A DNA stretch of 64,000 bases from Aquimarina sp. AU58 (GTDB taxonomy: Bacteria; Bacteroidota; Bacteroidia; Flavobacteriales; Flavobacteriaceae), in contig NZ_OMPD01000005.1 in NCBI RefSeq assembly GCF_900312745.1, positions 61,273 to 125,272 of the forward strand. The letters are read 5' to 3'. Positions 44,887-51,982 of the stretch are shown here, piece after piece. Position numbers and translations under genes: made by a program. The notes beneath the pieces were generated by a model that worked only from the letters and a program-made list of their open reading frames with translations, did no database searches and was not told the origin of the DNA. Position 1 is the stretch's first letter, and the number at the start of each line of letters is the position of its first letter.

Positions 44887-45195
44887 ATGGAAAACAAACA
44901 ACAATTACCAAATGCCACATTGGTGTTAATATTCGGGATCGCATCAATAGTAACCTGTTTTTGCTACGGATTTCTGGGGTTAGTATTTGGTATCATTGCC
45001 TTAGTATTAGCTAAAAAAGCTAAAGAATTATATCTGGCAAATCCAGAATTATACACAGGATATGAAAACCTAAAAGCTGGTAGAATTTGTGCAATAATTG
45101 GTACTATATTAAGTTCTTTATACCTTCTAATTATTATTGGGTATATAATATTTATGGGTGCTCTAATGCCTTGGTCAGAAATATTAAATCAATAA
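44887..45195 (+). CDS. CCC-motif membrane protein, copy 2 (CFC variant)
   Basis: 102 aa, aligned end to end with the protein at 44177 ('LPNATLVLIFGIASI', 'LVLAKKAKELYLANPELYTG', 'YENLKAGRICAIIGTILS'). The Cys triplet is altered to 'TCFCYGFLG', so the middle Cys is Phe while the two outer ones remain. Two membrane helices, inner-membrane, unknown function. It ends at the strongest hairpin of the window, shared with ornithine aminotransferase on the other strand. Confidence 0.85.
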   Translation: MENKQQLPNATLVLIFGIASIVTCFCYGFLGLVFGIIALVLAKKAKELYLANPELYTGYENLKAGRICAIIGTILSSLYLLIIIGYIIFMGALMPWSEILNQ

Positions 45196-45204
45196 AGTGT
45201 TTTT

Positions 45205-45250
45205 ATAAAATGAAAAAAGGAGGCCATTGTGCCTCCTTTTTTCATTTTAT
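45205..45250. terminator. bidirectional terminator before rocD
   Basis: A 20-bp uninterrupted stem (45205-45224 with 45231-45250, core GAAAAAAGGAGGC and its complement) around a 6-base loop. It serves the CCC gene on the plus strand and ornithine aminotransferase on the minus strand. Confidence 0.95.
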
Positions 45251-45272
45251 ATGAATTTTGAATAGTATTTCT

Positions 45273-46517
45273 CTATTTTTCAAATTCCTTTAACGTTTTG
45301 ATAATAATACTCACACAATCCAATAGTTGCTCTTTATTCATTACTAATGGCGGTGCAAAACGAATAATATTACCGTGGGTTGGTTTAGCCAAAAGACCAT
45401 TTTCTTTAAGCGCCACACAGATATTCCAGGCAGTATCACTATCCTCAGAATCATTGATTACAATCGCATTTAACAATCCTTTACCACGAACTAAATTCGC
45501 TATTTTAGATCCTTCAATGTACTTATCAAGTTCTGATCTAAATAATTGACCTAATTCTTCTGCATTCTCTGCTAGTTTTTCATCTCTTACTACTTCTAAA
45601 GCTGCTACTGCTACTGCTGCTGCAACAGGGTTACCGCCAAAAGTACTACCGTGATTTCCTGGTCTTATAACACTCATGATTGTATCATTAGCCAAAACTC
45701 CCGATACAGGATATGCTCCTCCACTTAATGCTTTTCCAAGAATTAAGATATCTGGTTTAACATTTTCATGATCTACGGCTAGTAATTTTCCTGTACGTGC
45801 GATTCCTGTTTGAACTTCATCTGCAAGAAATAGTACATTATGTTTTTCACAAAGAGCTTTGGCTTTGGCCAAAAATCCTTCAGAAGGAACGTACACTCCT
45901 GCTTCTCCTTGTATAGGCTCTACCAAAAAACCTGCAACATTAGTATTACTTTCTAAAGCCTGTTCTAAAGCAGATAGATTATCGTATTCAATTTTTATAA
46001 ACCCTGCAGTATAGGGTCCAAAGTTTTTTCTAGCTACTTCATCATTCGAAAATGATATGATTGTTGTTGTTCTTCCATGAAAGTTATTTTCACACACAAT
46101 AATCTGTGCTTCATTTTCTGGAATTCCTTTCTTCTCATATGCCCATTTTCTACAAAGCTTCAATGCTGTTTCTACTGCTTCTGCACCAGTATTCATTGGT
46201 AATAGTTTATCAAAACCAAAATACTCAGTCGCAAACTTCTCGTATTCACCTAATTTATCATTATAAAAGGCTCGCGAGGTTAGTGTTAATGTTTGTGCCT
46301 GATTAATCATTGCTCCTACTATTTTAGGATGACAATGCCCTTGGTTCACTGCAGAATATGCACTTAAAAAATCATAATACTTTTTACCTTCTACATCCCA
46401 AACATACACACCTTCTCCTTTGTTTAAAACAACCGGTAATGGGTGATAATTATGAGCTCCGTACTTGTCTTCTAATTCAATTAAATGCTGTGATGACTTT
46501 TTCTCTAAGATTGCCAT
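45273..46517 (-). CDS. rocD: ornithine aminotransferase
   Basis: 414 aa, class III PLP aminotransferase. Converts ornithine + 2-oxoglutarate to glutamate semialdehyde + glutamate in arginine catabolism. Diagnostic segments are '[19 protein letters not shown]' at the N terminus, '[20 protein letters not shown]', '[14 protein letters not shown]', '[19 protein letters not shown]', '[16 protein letters not shown]', '[18 protein letters not shown]' with the PLP lysine, and '[20 protein letters not shown]'. This is the eukaryotic/Bacillus RocD type. Cytoplasmic, single-gene unit. Confidence 0.95.
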   Translation of the reverse strand: MAILEKKSSQHLIELEDKYGAHNYHPLPVVLNKGEGVYVWDVEGKKYYDFLSAYSAVNQGHCHPKIVGAMINQAQTLTLTSRAFYNDKLGEYEKFATEYFGFDKLLPMNTGAEAVETALKLCRKWAYEKKGIPENEAQIIVCENNFHGRTTTIISFSNDEVARKNFGPYTAGFIKIEYDNLSALEQALESNTNVAGFLVEPIQGEAGVYVPSEGFLAKAKALCEKHNVLFLADEVQTGIARTGKLLAVDHENVKPDILILGKALSGGAYPVSGVLANDTIMSVIRPGNHGSTFGGNPVAAAVAVAALEVVRDEKLAENAEELGQLFRSELDKYIEGSKIANLVRGKGLLNAIVINDSEDSDTAWNICVALKENGLLAKPTHGNIIRFAPPLVMNKEQLLDCVSIIIKTLKEFEK

Positions 46518-46633
46518 TATTCACGTATTAAAAATAAAACTTTACAATTCCTACTTCGACATAAAGTTCGGGAGAGAAATCATCCTATTGAAGTTGGTTG
46601 CAAATTACTAAATATAAGCTTCTTTCTAAAATC

Positions 46634-47020
46634 TTATTGTGATATTTTTCCAGCTATAGAAGATACCTGTAGTTCTAGCCTCTTAATTTCTCTTAATAAT
46701 GCATTTTTATCCATTTGCATCCAGGCAAATAGTTTGGTCATTCCTATAACCATAAAACAGATCGCTCCTCCTGCAAACCACTTGATCAGTTCGTTAGTAT
46801 TATTGGTATTTAAAAATTGAATAATGCAATAGACTAAAAAACCAAAAGCTACTACAGTTGCAATATTCATCAATATAATAATCCATCTGTGTTTGGTATC
46901 AAAAAGCCCCCCTAGCATTTCTAGAAGATTTTGCTCATCTAAATCATCATAAAATTTTGCTTCTTCCTGGCTCAATGTTTCTTTAATTAATTGATCTATA
47001 TCTTTCATTTTATTCTCCAT
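46634..47020 (-). CDS. DUF6768-like membrane protein, probable sigma-factor partner
   Basis: 128 aa. A cytoplasmic N-terminal part ('IDQLIKETLSQEEAKFYDDL', 'NLLEMLGGLFDTKHRW') is followed by two membrane helices (about 46-66 and 80-98) and a short C-terminal helix. I recognise it from memory as the DUF6768 family, found beside ECF sigma factors in Bacteroidota. Its start overlaps the end of the upstream sigma-factor gene by 11 bases, so the two are translationally coupled and the protein plausibly acts as the anti-sigma factor, although it lacks a recognisable anti-sigma zinc motif. Confidence 0.78.
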   Translation of the reverse strand: MENKMKDIDQLIKETLSQEEAKFYDDLDEQNLLEMLGGLFDTKHRWIIILMNIATVVAFGFLVYCIIQFLNTNNTNELIKWFAGGAICFMVIGMTKLFAWMQMDKNALLREIKRLELQVSSIAGKISQ

Positions 47021-47567
47021 TATTTCTATTTTTTAAAATTAATTTCAGTTTTTCTCTAGCTGTAAACAAACGTGACTTAACGGTACCGGTCGAAACATTT
47101 ATAATATCACTTATTTGTTTAATGCTATACTCTTCTAAATAAAAAAGGTTTAGTACTAATTGTTGATTATGAGGCAGTTTTTTAATTGAGTTTTTTAATA
47201 ATACCATCGTATTTTGATTATTTTGAGTATCATCTTCAATACGATTTGTATTACAATCCTTATACACTTGTAAATGTTCTACTTCCTTTTTATGTTTTCG
47301 TAACCAATTAATAGCATTTCTGGTTACAATAGTCAATGCCCAACTCCCAAAACTATTAGAATCTTTTAGGCTATTGATTTTTAAAAAAATAGTACTCCAG
47401 CTATCCTGAGCAATATCTTTTGAAATTTCTATATCTCGAGTGTACCAATATGCCTGTTTACATAGTTTTGCGTGCCATCTTTTCACAAGAAGAGTTACTG
47501 CTTTCTTGCTTCCCGATTGGCATTGTAAAACCAACAAAGAATCAATTGTTTTATTGGTGTTTGTCAT
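47010..47567 (-). CDS. ECF-type RNA polymerase sigma factor
   Basis: 185 aa. Region 2 at about 15-90 ('LVKRWHAKLCKQAYWYTRDI', 'AQDSWSTIFLKINSLKDSNS') and region 4 at about 125-178 ('LPHNQQLVLNLFYLEEYSIK', 'VSTGTVKSRLFTAREKLKL', the -35-reading helix-turn-helix). There is no extra C-terminal SnoaL or anti-sigma domain. It starts a two-gene unit with the DUF6768-like membrane protein and is divergent from rlmD. Such sigma factors answer envelope or surface stress, but the regulon cannot be seen here. Confidence 0.93.
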   Translation of the reverse strand: MTNTNKTIDSLLVLQCQSGSKKAVTLLVKRWHAKLCKQAYWYTRDIEISKDIAQDSWSTIFLKINSLKDSNSFGSWALTIVTRNAINWLRKHKKEVEHLQVYKDCNTNRIEDDTQNNQNTMVLLKNSIKKLPHNQQLVLNLFYLEEYSIKQISDIINVSTGTVKSRLFTAREKLKLILKNRNNGE

Positions 47568-47671
47568 ATGGGTCTTTATAGTATAGACGTAGAAATAATA
47601 AATAGGTTCATTTTTTTATTTCTTTTTTCTAAGATATATTGAATATTTAATAAGTATATGCTTTCTATTGT

Positions 47672-47679
47672 TATTTTTG
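47672..47679 (+). promoter_or_regulatory. -7 promoter element of rlmD, almost touching the start codon
   Basis: TATTTTTG, an exact TAnnTTTG, ends only 4 bases before the ATG at 47684. If used, the transcript would start at or just inside the gene, implying leaderless or near-leaderless translation. No clear -33 TTG is visible. Confidence 0.4.
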
Positions 47680-47683
47680 CGCT

Positions 47684-49093
47684 ATGGCAAGGAAAAACAG
47701 AAGACAGATCTTTGAGAATATCGAAGTTATTGATGCAGGTGCAAAAGGAAAGAGTATTGCTAAAGCCCCTGACGGAAAGGTAATTTTTATTAACAATGCA
47801 GTTCCTGGGGATGTAGTAGATATCCAAACTACCAAAAAGCGTAAGGCCTTTTATGAAGGTTCTGCTACTACTTTTCATAAGCTATCAGACAAACGTACCG
47901 AACCCACTTGTGAACATTTTGGAACTTGTGGAGGCTGTAAATGGCAATTTATGGGTTATAAGCATCAACTAGCTTATAAACAACAAGAAGTTGTAAATAA
48001 CCTAACCCGATTGGGTAAAATTGAACTACCCGAAGTAAGTTCGATACTTGGCTCCGAGGATCAATTCTTCTATAGAAATAAAATGGAATTTTCGTTTAGT
48101 GATAGCAGATGGCTAACTCTTGATGAAATTAGAAGTGATACTGAAATTCAGAATAGAAATGCATTGGGATTTCATATTCCAGGAATGTGGGATAAAATTT
48201 TGGATATCAATACATGTCATCTACAGGAAGATCCAAGTAATGATATCAGAAATAAAGTAAAAGCATTTGCCACAGAAAACAACCTCCCCTTTTATAATGC
48301 AAGGAATCAGCATGGATTTTTGCGTACATTAATGATTAGAATTGCATCTACAGGGGAAATTATGGTTTTGCTTCAATTTTTTCATGAAGATATAGAAAAA
48401 AGAACACTACTATTAGATTATATAGTTTCAGAATTCCCAGAAATCACTTCGCTTCAGTATACAATAAATCCAAAAGGTAATGATACCATTTATGATCAAG
48501 AGGTTATTTGTTACAAAGGGAAAGATTATATTGAAGAAGAAATGGAAGGATTACGATTTAGAATTAATGCCAAGTCTTTTTATCAAACAAATTCTAAACA
48601 AGCTTACGAACTATATAAAGTAACCCGGGATTTTGCCAACCTCACTGGAGAGGAGTTAGTATATGATTTATATACAGGAACCGGAACCATTGCACAATTT
48701 GTTGCAAAAAAAGCGAAAAAAGTAATTGGTGTAGAAGCTGTTCCCGAAGCTATAGAAGACGCAAAAGAAAATGCAAAGCGCAATAGTATCGATAACGTAG
48801 AGTTTTATGTTGGTGATATGAAAAAAGTATTTACCAAAGATTTCATTTCCAGACATGGTCAACCCGAAGTGGTAATTACAGATCCCCCAAGAGATGGAAT
48901 GCATAAAGATGTTGTAGGACAATTATTAAACATTTCTCCTCAAAAAATAGTATATGTAAGCTGTAATAGTGCAACGCAGGCACGTGATCTTTCACTACTA
49001 GATGGGATGTATAAAGTTAGTAAAGTTCAACCGGTCGATATGTTCCCACAGACATATCATGTTGAAAATGTAGTATTACTTGAAAAGAGATAA
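47684..49093 (+). CDS. rlmD: 23S rRNA (uracil-C5)-methyltransferase RlmD
   Basis: 469 aa. TRAM/OB domain at the N terminus (about 8-60, 'VIDAGAKGKSIAKAPDGKVI'), a [4Fe-4S] Cys cluster 'CEHFGTCGGCKWQFMGY' with a further upstream Cys pattern, then the SAM methyltransferase domain with 'VYDLYTGTGTIAQFVAKKAK', 'ITDPPRDGMHKDVV' and the catalytic-Cys motif 'IVYVSCNSATQARDL'. It methylates U1939 of 23S rRNA in E. coli. Divergent from the ECF sigma operon. Some members of the family modify other sites, so the precise base is inferred. Confidence 0.93.
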   Translation: MARKNRRQIFENIEVIDAGAKGKSIAKAPDGKVIFINNAVPGDVVDIQTTKKRKAFYEGSATTFHKLSDKRTEPTCEHFGTCGGCKWQFMGYKHQLAYKQQEVVNNLTRLGKIELPEVSSILGSEDQFFYRNKMEFSFSDSRWLTLDEIRSDTEIQNRNALGFHIPGMWDKILDINTCHLQEDPSNDIRNKVKAFATENNLPFYNARNQHGFLRTLMIRIASTGEIMVLLQFFHEDIEKRTLLLDYIVSEFPEITSLQYTINPKGNDTIYDQEVICYKGKDYIEEEMEGLRFRINAKSFYQTNSKQAYELYKVTRDFANLTGEELVYDLYTGTGTIAQFVAKKAKKVIGVEAVPEAIEDAKENAKRNSIDNVEFYVGDMKKVFTKDFISRHGQPEVVITDPPRDGMHKDVVGQLLNISPQKIVYVSCNSATQARDLSLLDGMYKVSKVQPVDMFPQTYHVENVVLLEKR

Positions 49094-49495
49094 ATACAAC
49101 TAGTTTTTTATAGTAAAAAGACAGTTTTAATTCCTGTAATATTTTCACTAACCAAAAAATTGATATCAGACTCTAATTATTTGATGAATTATAATTTCAT
49201 CATGTATTTCATCGGTTTTTTTAATCATTACACATTAGAGCACCCAATTATCATGAAATTCATTGATAATAAGCACTTTACCAACAAATAATTCATTTTT
49301 TTAACAAAAACCACACTATTAACTGATTATCAAAGAATTAAACATATTTATTCAACTTTAATAATTACTGTTTTACCGTAAAAAGTTAACTCAAAAACCA
49401 CATATAATATCATGAGTTATTTCCTACATTTGTATTCGAAGATTGCTACTACAATAAATTTATAATCAAACCTAAGTTTACCAAAACTAATAGTT
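49094..49495. other. intergenic region after rlmD, 402 bases
   Basis: An AT-rich stretch with weak imperfect hairpins (for example near 49183-49206 and 49250-49272) but no terminator run. The only clear element is the -7 box at 49425. No reading frame or RNA gene recognised. Confidence 0.5.
49425..49432 (+). promoter_or_regulatory. -7 promoter element of the small envelope gene pair
   Basis: TACATTTG, an exact TAnnTTTG, 63 bases before the ATG at 49496. A -33 TTG is not obvious. Confidence 0.45.
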
Positions 49496-49804
49496 ATGAG
49501 AAATGTAGTAAAAATACCCCTGATCTTCATTCTTCTTATTTTAATTTATTTCTTATTTACTACCGGTTCCAGTTATACTGGTCAACATCAGATTAACGAA
49601 ACCAAAAATCAAGTTGCACAAGAAGCCATAAAACAATATAACATTGTTAAACGAAATGGCCCAGGTATAGAAGCGTCATTACATGCAGGATTCGTTGCAG
49701 AAGCCTTTCTTCAAATCGGAGATAAAGAAAATTATACTAAATGGACAAAAATAAAAGAGCAAGAAGAACGTGATGCAAAAAATGCCAACGTTAACTTACC
49801 ATAA
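49496..49804 (+). CDS. small membrane-anchored protein of unknown function
   Basis: 102 aa. One N-terminal helix (residues 6-24, 'KIPLIFILLILIYFLFTTGS') acts as signal anchor. The rest is a helical, Glu/Lys/Asn-rich soluble part ('NETKNQVAQEAIKQYNIVKR', 'AEAFLQIGDKENYTKWTKIK'), probably periplasmic. No recognised family. A second small gene begins 41 bases downstream, and the two lie between rlmD and the DUF6452 gene. Confidence 0.65.
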   Translation: MRNVVKIPLIFILLILIYFLFTTGSSYTGQHQINETKNQVAQEAIKQYNIVKRNGPGIEASLHAGFVAEAFLQIGDKENYTKWTKIKEQEERDAKNANVNLP

Positions 49805-49845
49805 TTTATTTGCACACAAACCACTCACTACTACCAAGGCTTACA

Positions 49846-50253
49846 ATGATGATGTTAAACTTAAAAAAAGGAGAGTTTATAATAAAACTCTTCGTAGTAC
49901 TAATCATATGTATTACAATAATAACTGGAACTGTTTTATACAACCTATACCATAACGATAATGCTCAAATCATCAGTTCTAAAAACAATAAAAACTCATT
50001 TTATTTTCACAAATCCGAGGCATTAACTGCATCATACTCCATCATCAATAAAAGGTTACGATCATCAACTATTATTTCTTTTGGAGAAAGTGACAAAGAT
50101 GTTAGGATCGTTAATGATTCTACATTCACAGTAATCAATTATGTTGATTGGATAAATCAGGAAGGTGAAAACAAAAGAAATTATTACTGTTGTACTGTAA
50201 TTTTTAATCACAACTGTAAAGCAAAAGCCCGAAATCTGGTTTTTATGGATTAA
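49846..50253 (+). CDS. small envelope protein of unknown function
   Basis: About 135 aa. The frame offers three successive ATGs at 49846, 49849 and 49852; I take the first. An N-terminal membrane helix (about residues 12-32, 'FIIKLFVVLIICITIITGTV') is followed by a polar soluble part with Tyr- and Lys-rich segments and a Cys pair near the end ('YYCCTVIFNHNCKAKARN'), pointing to a periplasmic disulfide. It follows the previous small gene by 41 bases and is closed by the hairpin at 50315. Unknown family. Confidence 0.6.
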   Translation: MMMLNLKKGEFIIKLFVVLIICITIITGTVLYNLYHNDNAQIISSKNNKNSFYFHKSEALTASYSIINKRLRSSTIISFGESDKDVRIVNDSTFTVINYVDWINQEGENKRNYYCCTVIFNHNCKAKARNLVFMD

Positions 50254-50314
50254 TCACACCCTTTAGATTATGGCAACTTGATGTAGCAATCTTCTACATT
50301 TTCTATTGCGGTGG

Positions 50315-50343
50315 CCGGGAGCTGTTAAAAGTTCCCGGTTTTT
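50315..50343 (+). terminator. terminator after the small envelope gene pair
   Basis: A 9-bp stem (CCGGGAGCT with AGTTCCCGG, one G-U pair) and a 6-base loop followed by five T, 62 bases after the preceding stop. Confidence 0.8.
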
Positions 50344-50528
50344 AAAACAAAATTATAATCACCAAAAACTTCACAAGAATCAAAATATGATATAAACAGC
50401 AACACACCTACTTTATTCGAGTCTTTTATTTTTAAGAAATAACCTGTATGAATTGGTTTATCTTTTTTATTTTTGGTCACGCAAATAGCAATTCGAAATT
50501 TATTTTGTTTCAATATTTTTGCATTCAT
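50325..50528 (-). CDS. possible small gene, 67 aa, doubtful
   Basis: A 67-codon ATG frame on the minus strand, Lys-rich with segments such as 'PIHTGYFLKIKDSNKVGVLL' and 'FDSCEVFGDYNFVLKTG'. Its end overlaps the plus-strand terminator hairpin, it matches no family I know, and no promoter is visible. It may be a remnant or a chance frame; I list it only as a possibility. Confidence 0.25.
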   Translation of the reverse strand: MNAKILKQNKFRIAICVTKNKKDKPIHTGYFLKIKDSNKVGVLLFISYFDSCEVFGDYNFVLKTGNF

Positions 50529-50617
50529 CTAACCGTATTTTTATCCTTGTAGTATCAAGGGTAGTTACAAAAAACCATATTCAGTAATGTTATGGTTGAG
50601 ATAGAAAAAAATACTAT

Positions 50618-51142
50618 ATGAGAGTATACAAATATTTATTTTTTATATTAATAGGAGGCTTGGTTTTATATTCAAATTTAAGCTGTGAACGAGATGACAT
50701 ATGTGCAGAAGGTACTCCTACTACACCATTTTTAGTTATAAAATTTATGGACTTTGATGCGGGTACTCAGGTAAAAGCTCCATTAGAATTACAGGTAAAA
50801 GCAGTTGGTATAGAAACTCCTTTTACTTTGGGTGCGGTTACAGATTCTATCCTAATCCCTCTAAGAAATGATGTATCGATTACTGATTATGAATTTACTA
50901 TAAATTCTGACACGACTAATAATAGTGATACCGATCCCCTTCCTAATAAAGACACTGTAAGTTTTCAATACACAACAGAAGAAGAATATGTGAGTAGTGC
51001 TTGTGGGTTTAAGATTAATTACAAAGGTCTTACTGTATCTCCACCAGAAGCAGGAGATGATGGGAGCTGGATCAAAAATATAACAATACAAAGAGAGAAC
51101 GTAACCGATGAAACAACTGCACACGTATTTATTTTTCATTAG
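50618..51142 (+). CDS. DUF6452-like lipoprotein
   Basis: 174 aa with a lipobox 'GLVLYSNLSCERDDICAEGT' (Cys23). The body 'TPTTPFLVIKFMDFDAGTQV', 'VTDSILIPLRNDVSITDYEF' and 'VSFQYTTEEEYVSSACGFKI' fits what I remember of the DUF6452 family of Bacteroidota envelope lipoproteins. Its last 35 bases overlap the start of the next gene, which is DUF6048-like, an arrangement I believe is conserved in flavobacteria near rlmD. Function unknown, probably outer-membrane associated. Confidence 0.8.
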   Translation: MRVYKYLFFILIGGLVLYSNLSCERDDICAEGTPTTPFLVIKFMDFDAGTQVKAPLELQVKAVGIETPFTLGAVTDSILIPLRNDVSITDYEFTINSDTTNNSDTDPLPNKDTVSFQYTTEEEYVSSACGFKINYKGLTVSPPEAGDDGSWIKNITIQRENVTDETTAHVFIFH

Positions 51143-51818
51143 CATCTTAATTACAAGCTTTTTCTATGGGCAAGAAGAACCAAAAGTTAGTGCAAAAGAC
51201 ACTCTTCCTCCTGCAGAAAAATATGGTTTTAGAGCAGGAGTTGATCTCGGTCGATTAATCAGAACGGCAGTTGATGATAACTATTCTGGATTTGAAATTG
51301 TTGGAGATTACAGGTTTTATAAAAAATTCTATCTCGCTGCAGAAATAGGTAATGAGTCCTTGATAAGAGATGAAGAAAATATTAATACAAAAGGATCTGG
51401 AAGCTATGCAAGAGTCGGTATAGATTATAACATATACGATAATTGGTACGGAATGCAGAATAGCATCTATGTAGGGCTGCGGTATGGGTTTTCTACTTTT
51501 GAACAAACATTAAACGATTATTCTATTTTCACAAGTACAAATTATTTTGGACCAAACCAAATAACTGAAAGCATCAAATCTGATGGCTTAAATGCCAGCT
51601 GGATAGAATTAGTTCTTGGTATCAAAGTAGAGCTTATAAATAATCTATATCTGGGAGCCAATGTATCTCTTAGAACTCTAGTAAGTGAAAAAAAACCTGA
51701 TAGATTCGATAATCTATATATTCCTGGATTTGGTCGTACTAATGATTATAGTAGTATTGGTGTAGGATACGGATATTCTATAAGTTATTTGATTCCCTTT
51801 TTTAAGAAAAAAAAGTAA
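51108..51818 (+). CDS. DUF6048-like outer-membrane protein
   Basis: 236 aa. Signal peptide 'LFFISILITSFFYG' then Gln. The mature part alternates beta strands ('FRAGVDLGRLIRTAVDDNYS', 'RFYKKFYLAAEIGNESLIRD', 'SIYVGLRYGFSTFEQTL', 'LYLGANVSLRTLVS') and ends in a basic tail after 'GYGYSISYLIPFF', as in small outer-membrane barrels. It resembles DUF6048. The start lies inside the DUF6452 gene (35-base overlap), so translation is likely coupled. A minus-strand coding remnant begins directly at its stop codon. Confidence 0.82.
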   Translation: MKQLHTYLFFISILITSFFYGQEEPKVSAKDTLPPAEKYGFRAGVDLGRLIRTAVDDNYSGFEIVGDYRFYKKFYLAAEIGNESLIRDEENINTKGSGSYARVGIDYNIYDNWYGMQNSIYVGLRYGFSTFEQTLNDYSIFTSTNYFGPNQITESIKSDGLNASWIELVLGIKVELINNLYLGANVSLRTLVSEKKPDRFDNLYIPGFGRTNDYSSIGVGYGYSISYLIPFFKKKK

Positions 51819-51968
51819 TTATACTCCCCACTTTCCTCCTACCTCTTGCTTATTTGTCCAGATATGTTCTGTAATACCCTCATCAAAATAAACCTGCACA
51901 ATCATTTTATCAGGTATTCCATCAATTATTATAGGGTATTGCTTATCTTGTTTGGATATTTTATCATC
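51819..51968 (-). pseudogene. orphan 3' coding fragment, 49 codons
   Basis: The minus strand is open for 49 codons up to a stop adjacent to the DUF6048 gene, bounded upstream by TGA at 51971-51969. The residues look protein-like ('YPIIIDGIPDKMIVQVYFDE', 'GITEHIWTNKQEVGGKWGV') but there is no start codon before an internal Met at codon 22. I read it as the last part of a gene whose front is missing or frame-shifted (an ATG in another frame lies just upstream), or a gene with an unusual start. Family not recognised. Confidence 0.35.
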
Positions 51969-51982
51969 TCATACTCGTTCAC

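Larger units (their letters stand above)
50254..50617. other. intergenic region before the DUF6452 gene, 364 bases
   Basis: It contains the terminator at 50315 and a weak minus-strand reading frame (50325-50528, listed separately). The rest is AT-rich with no other recognised element. Confidence 0.45.
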
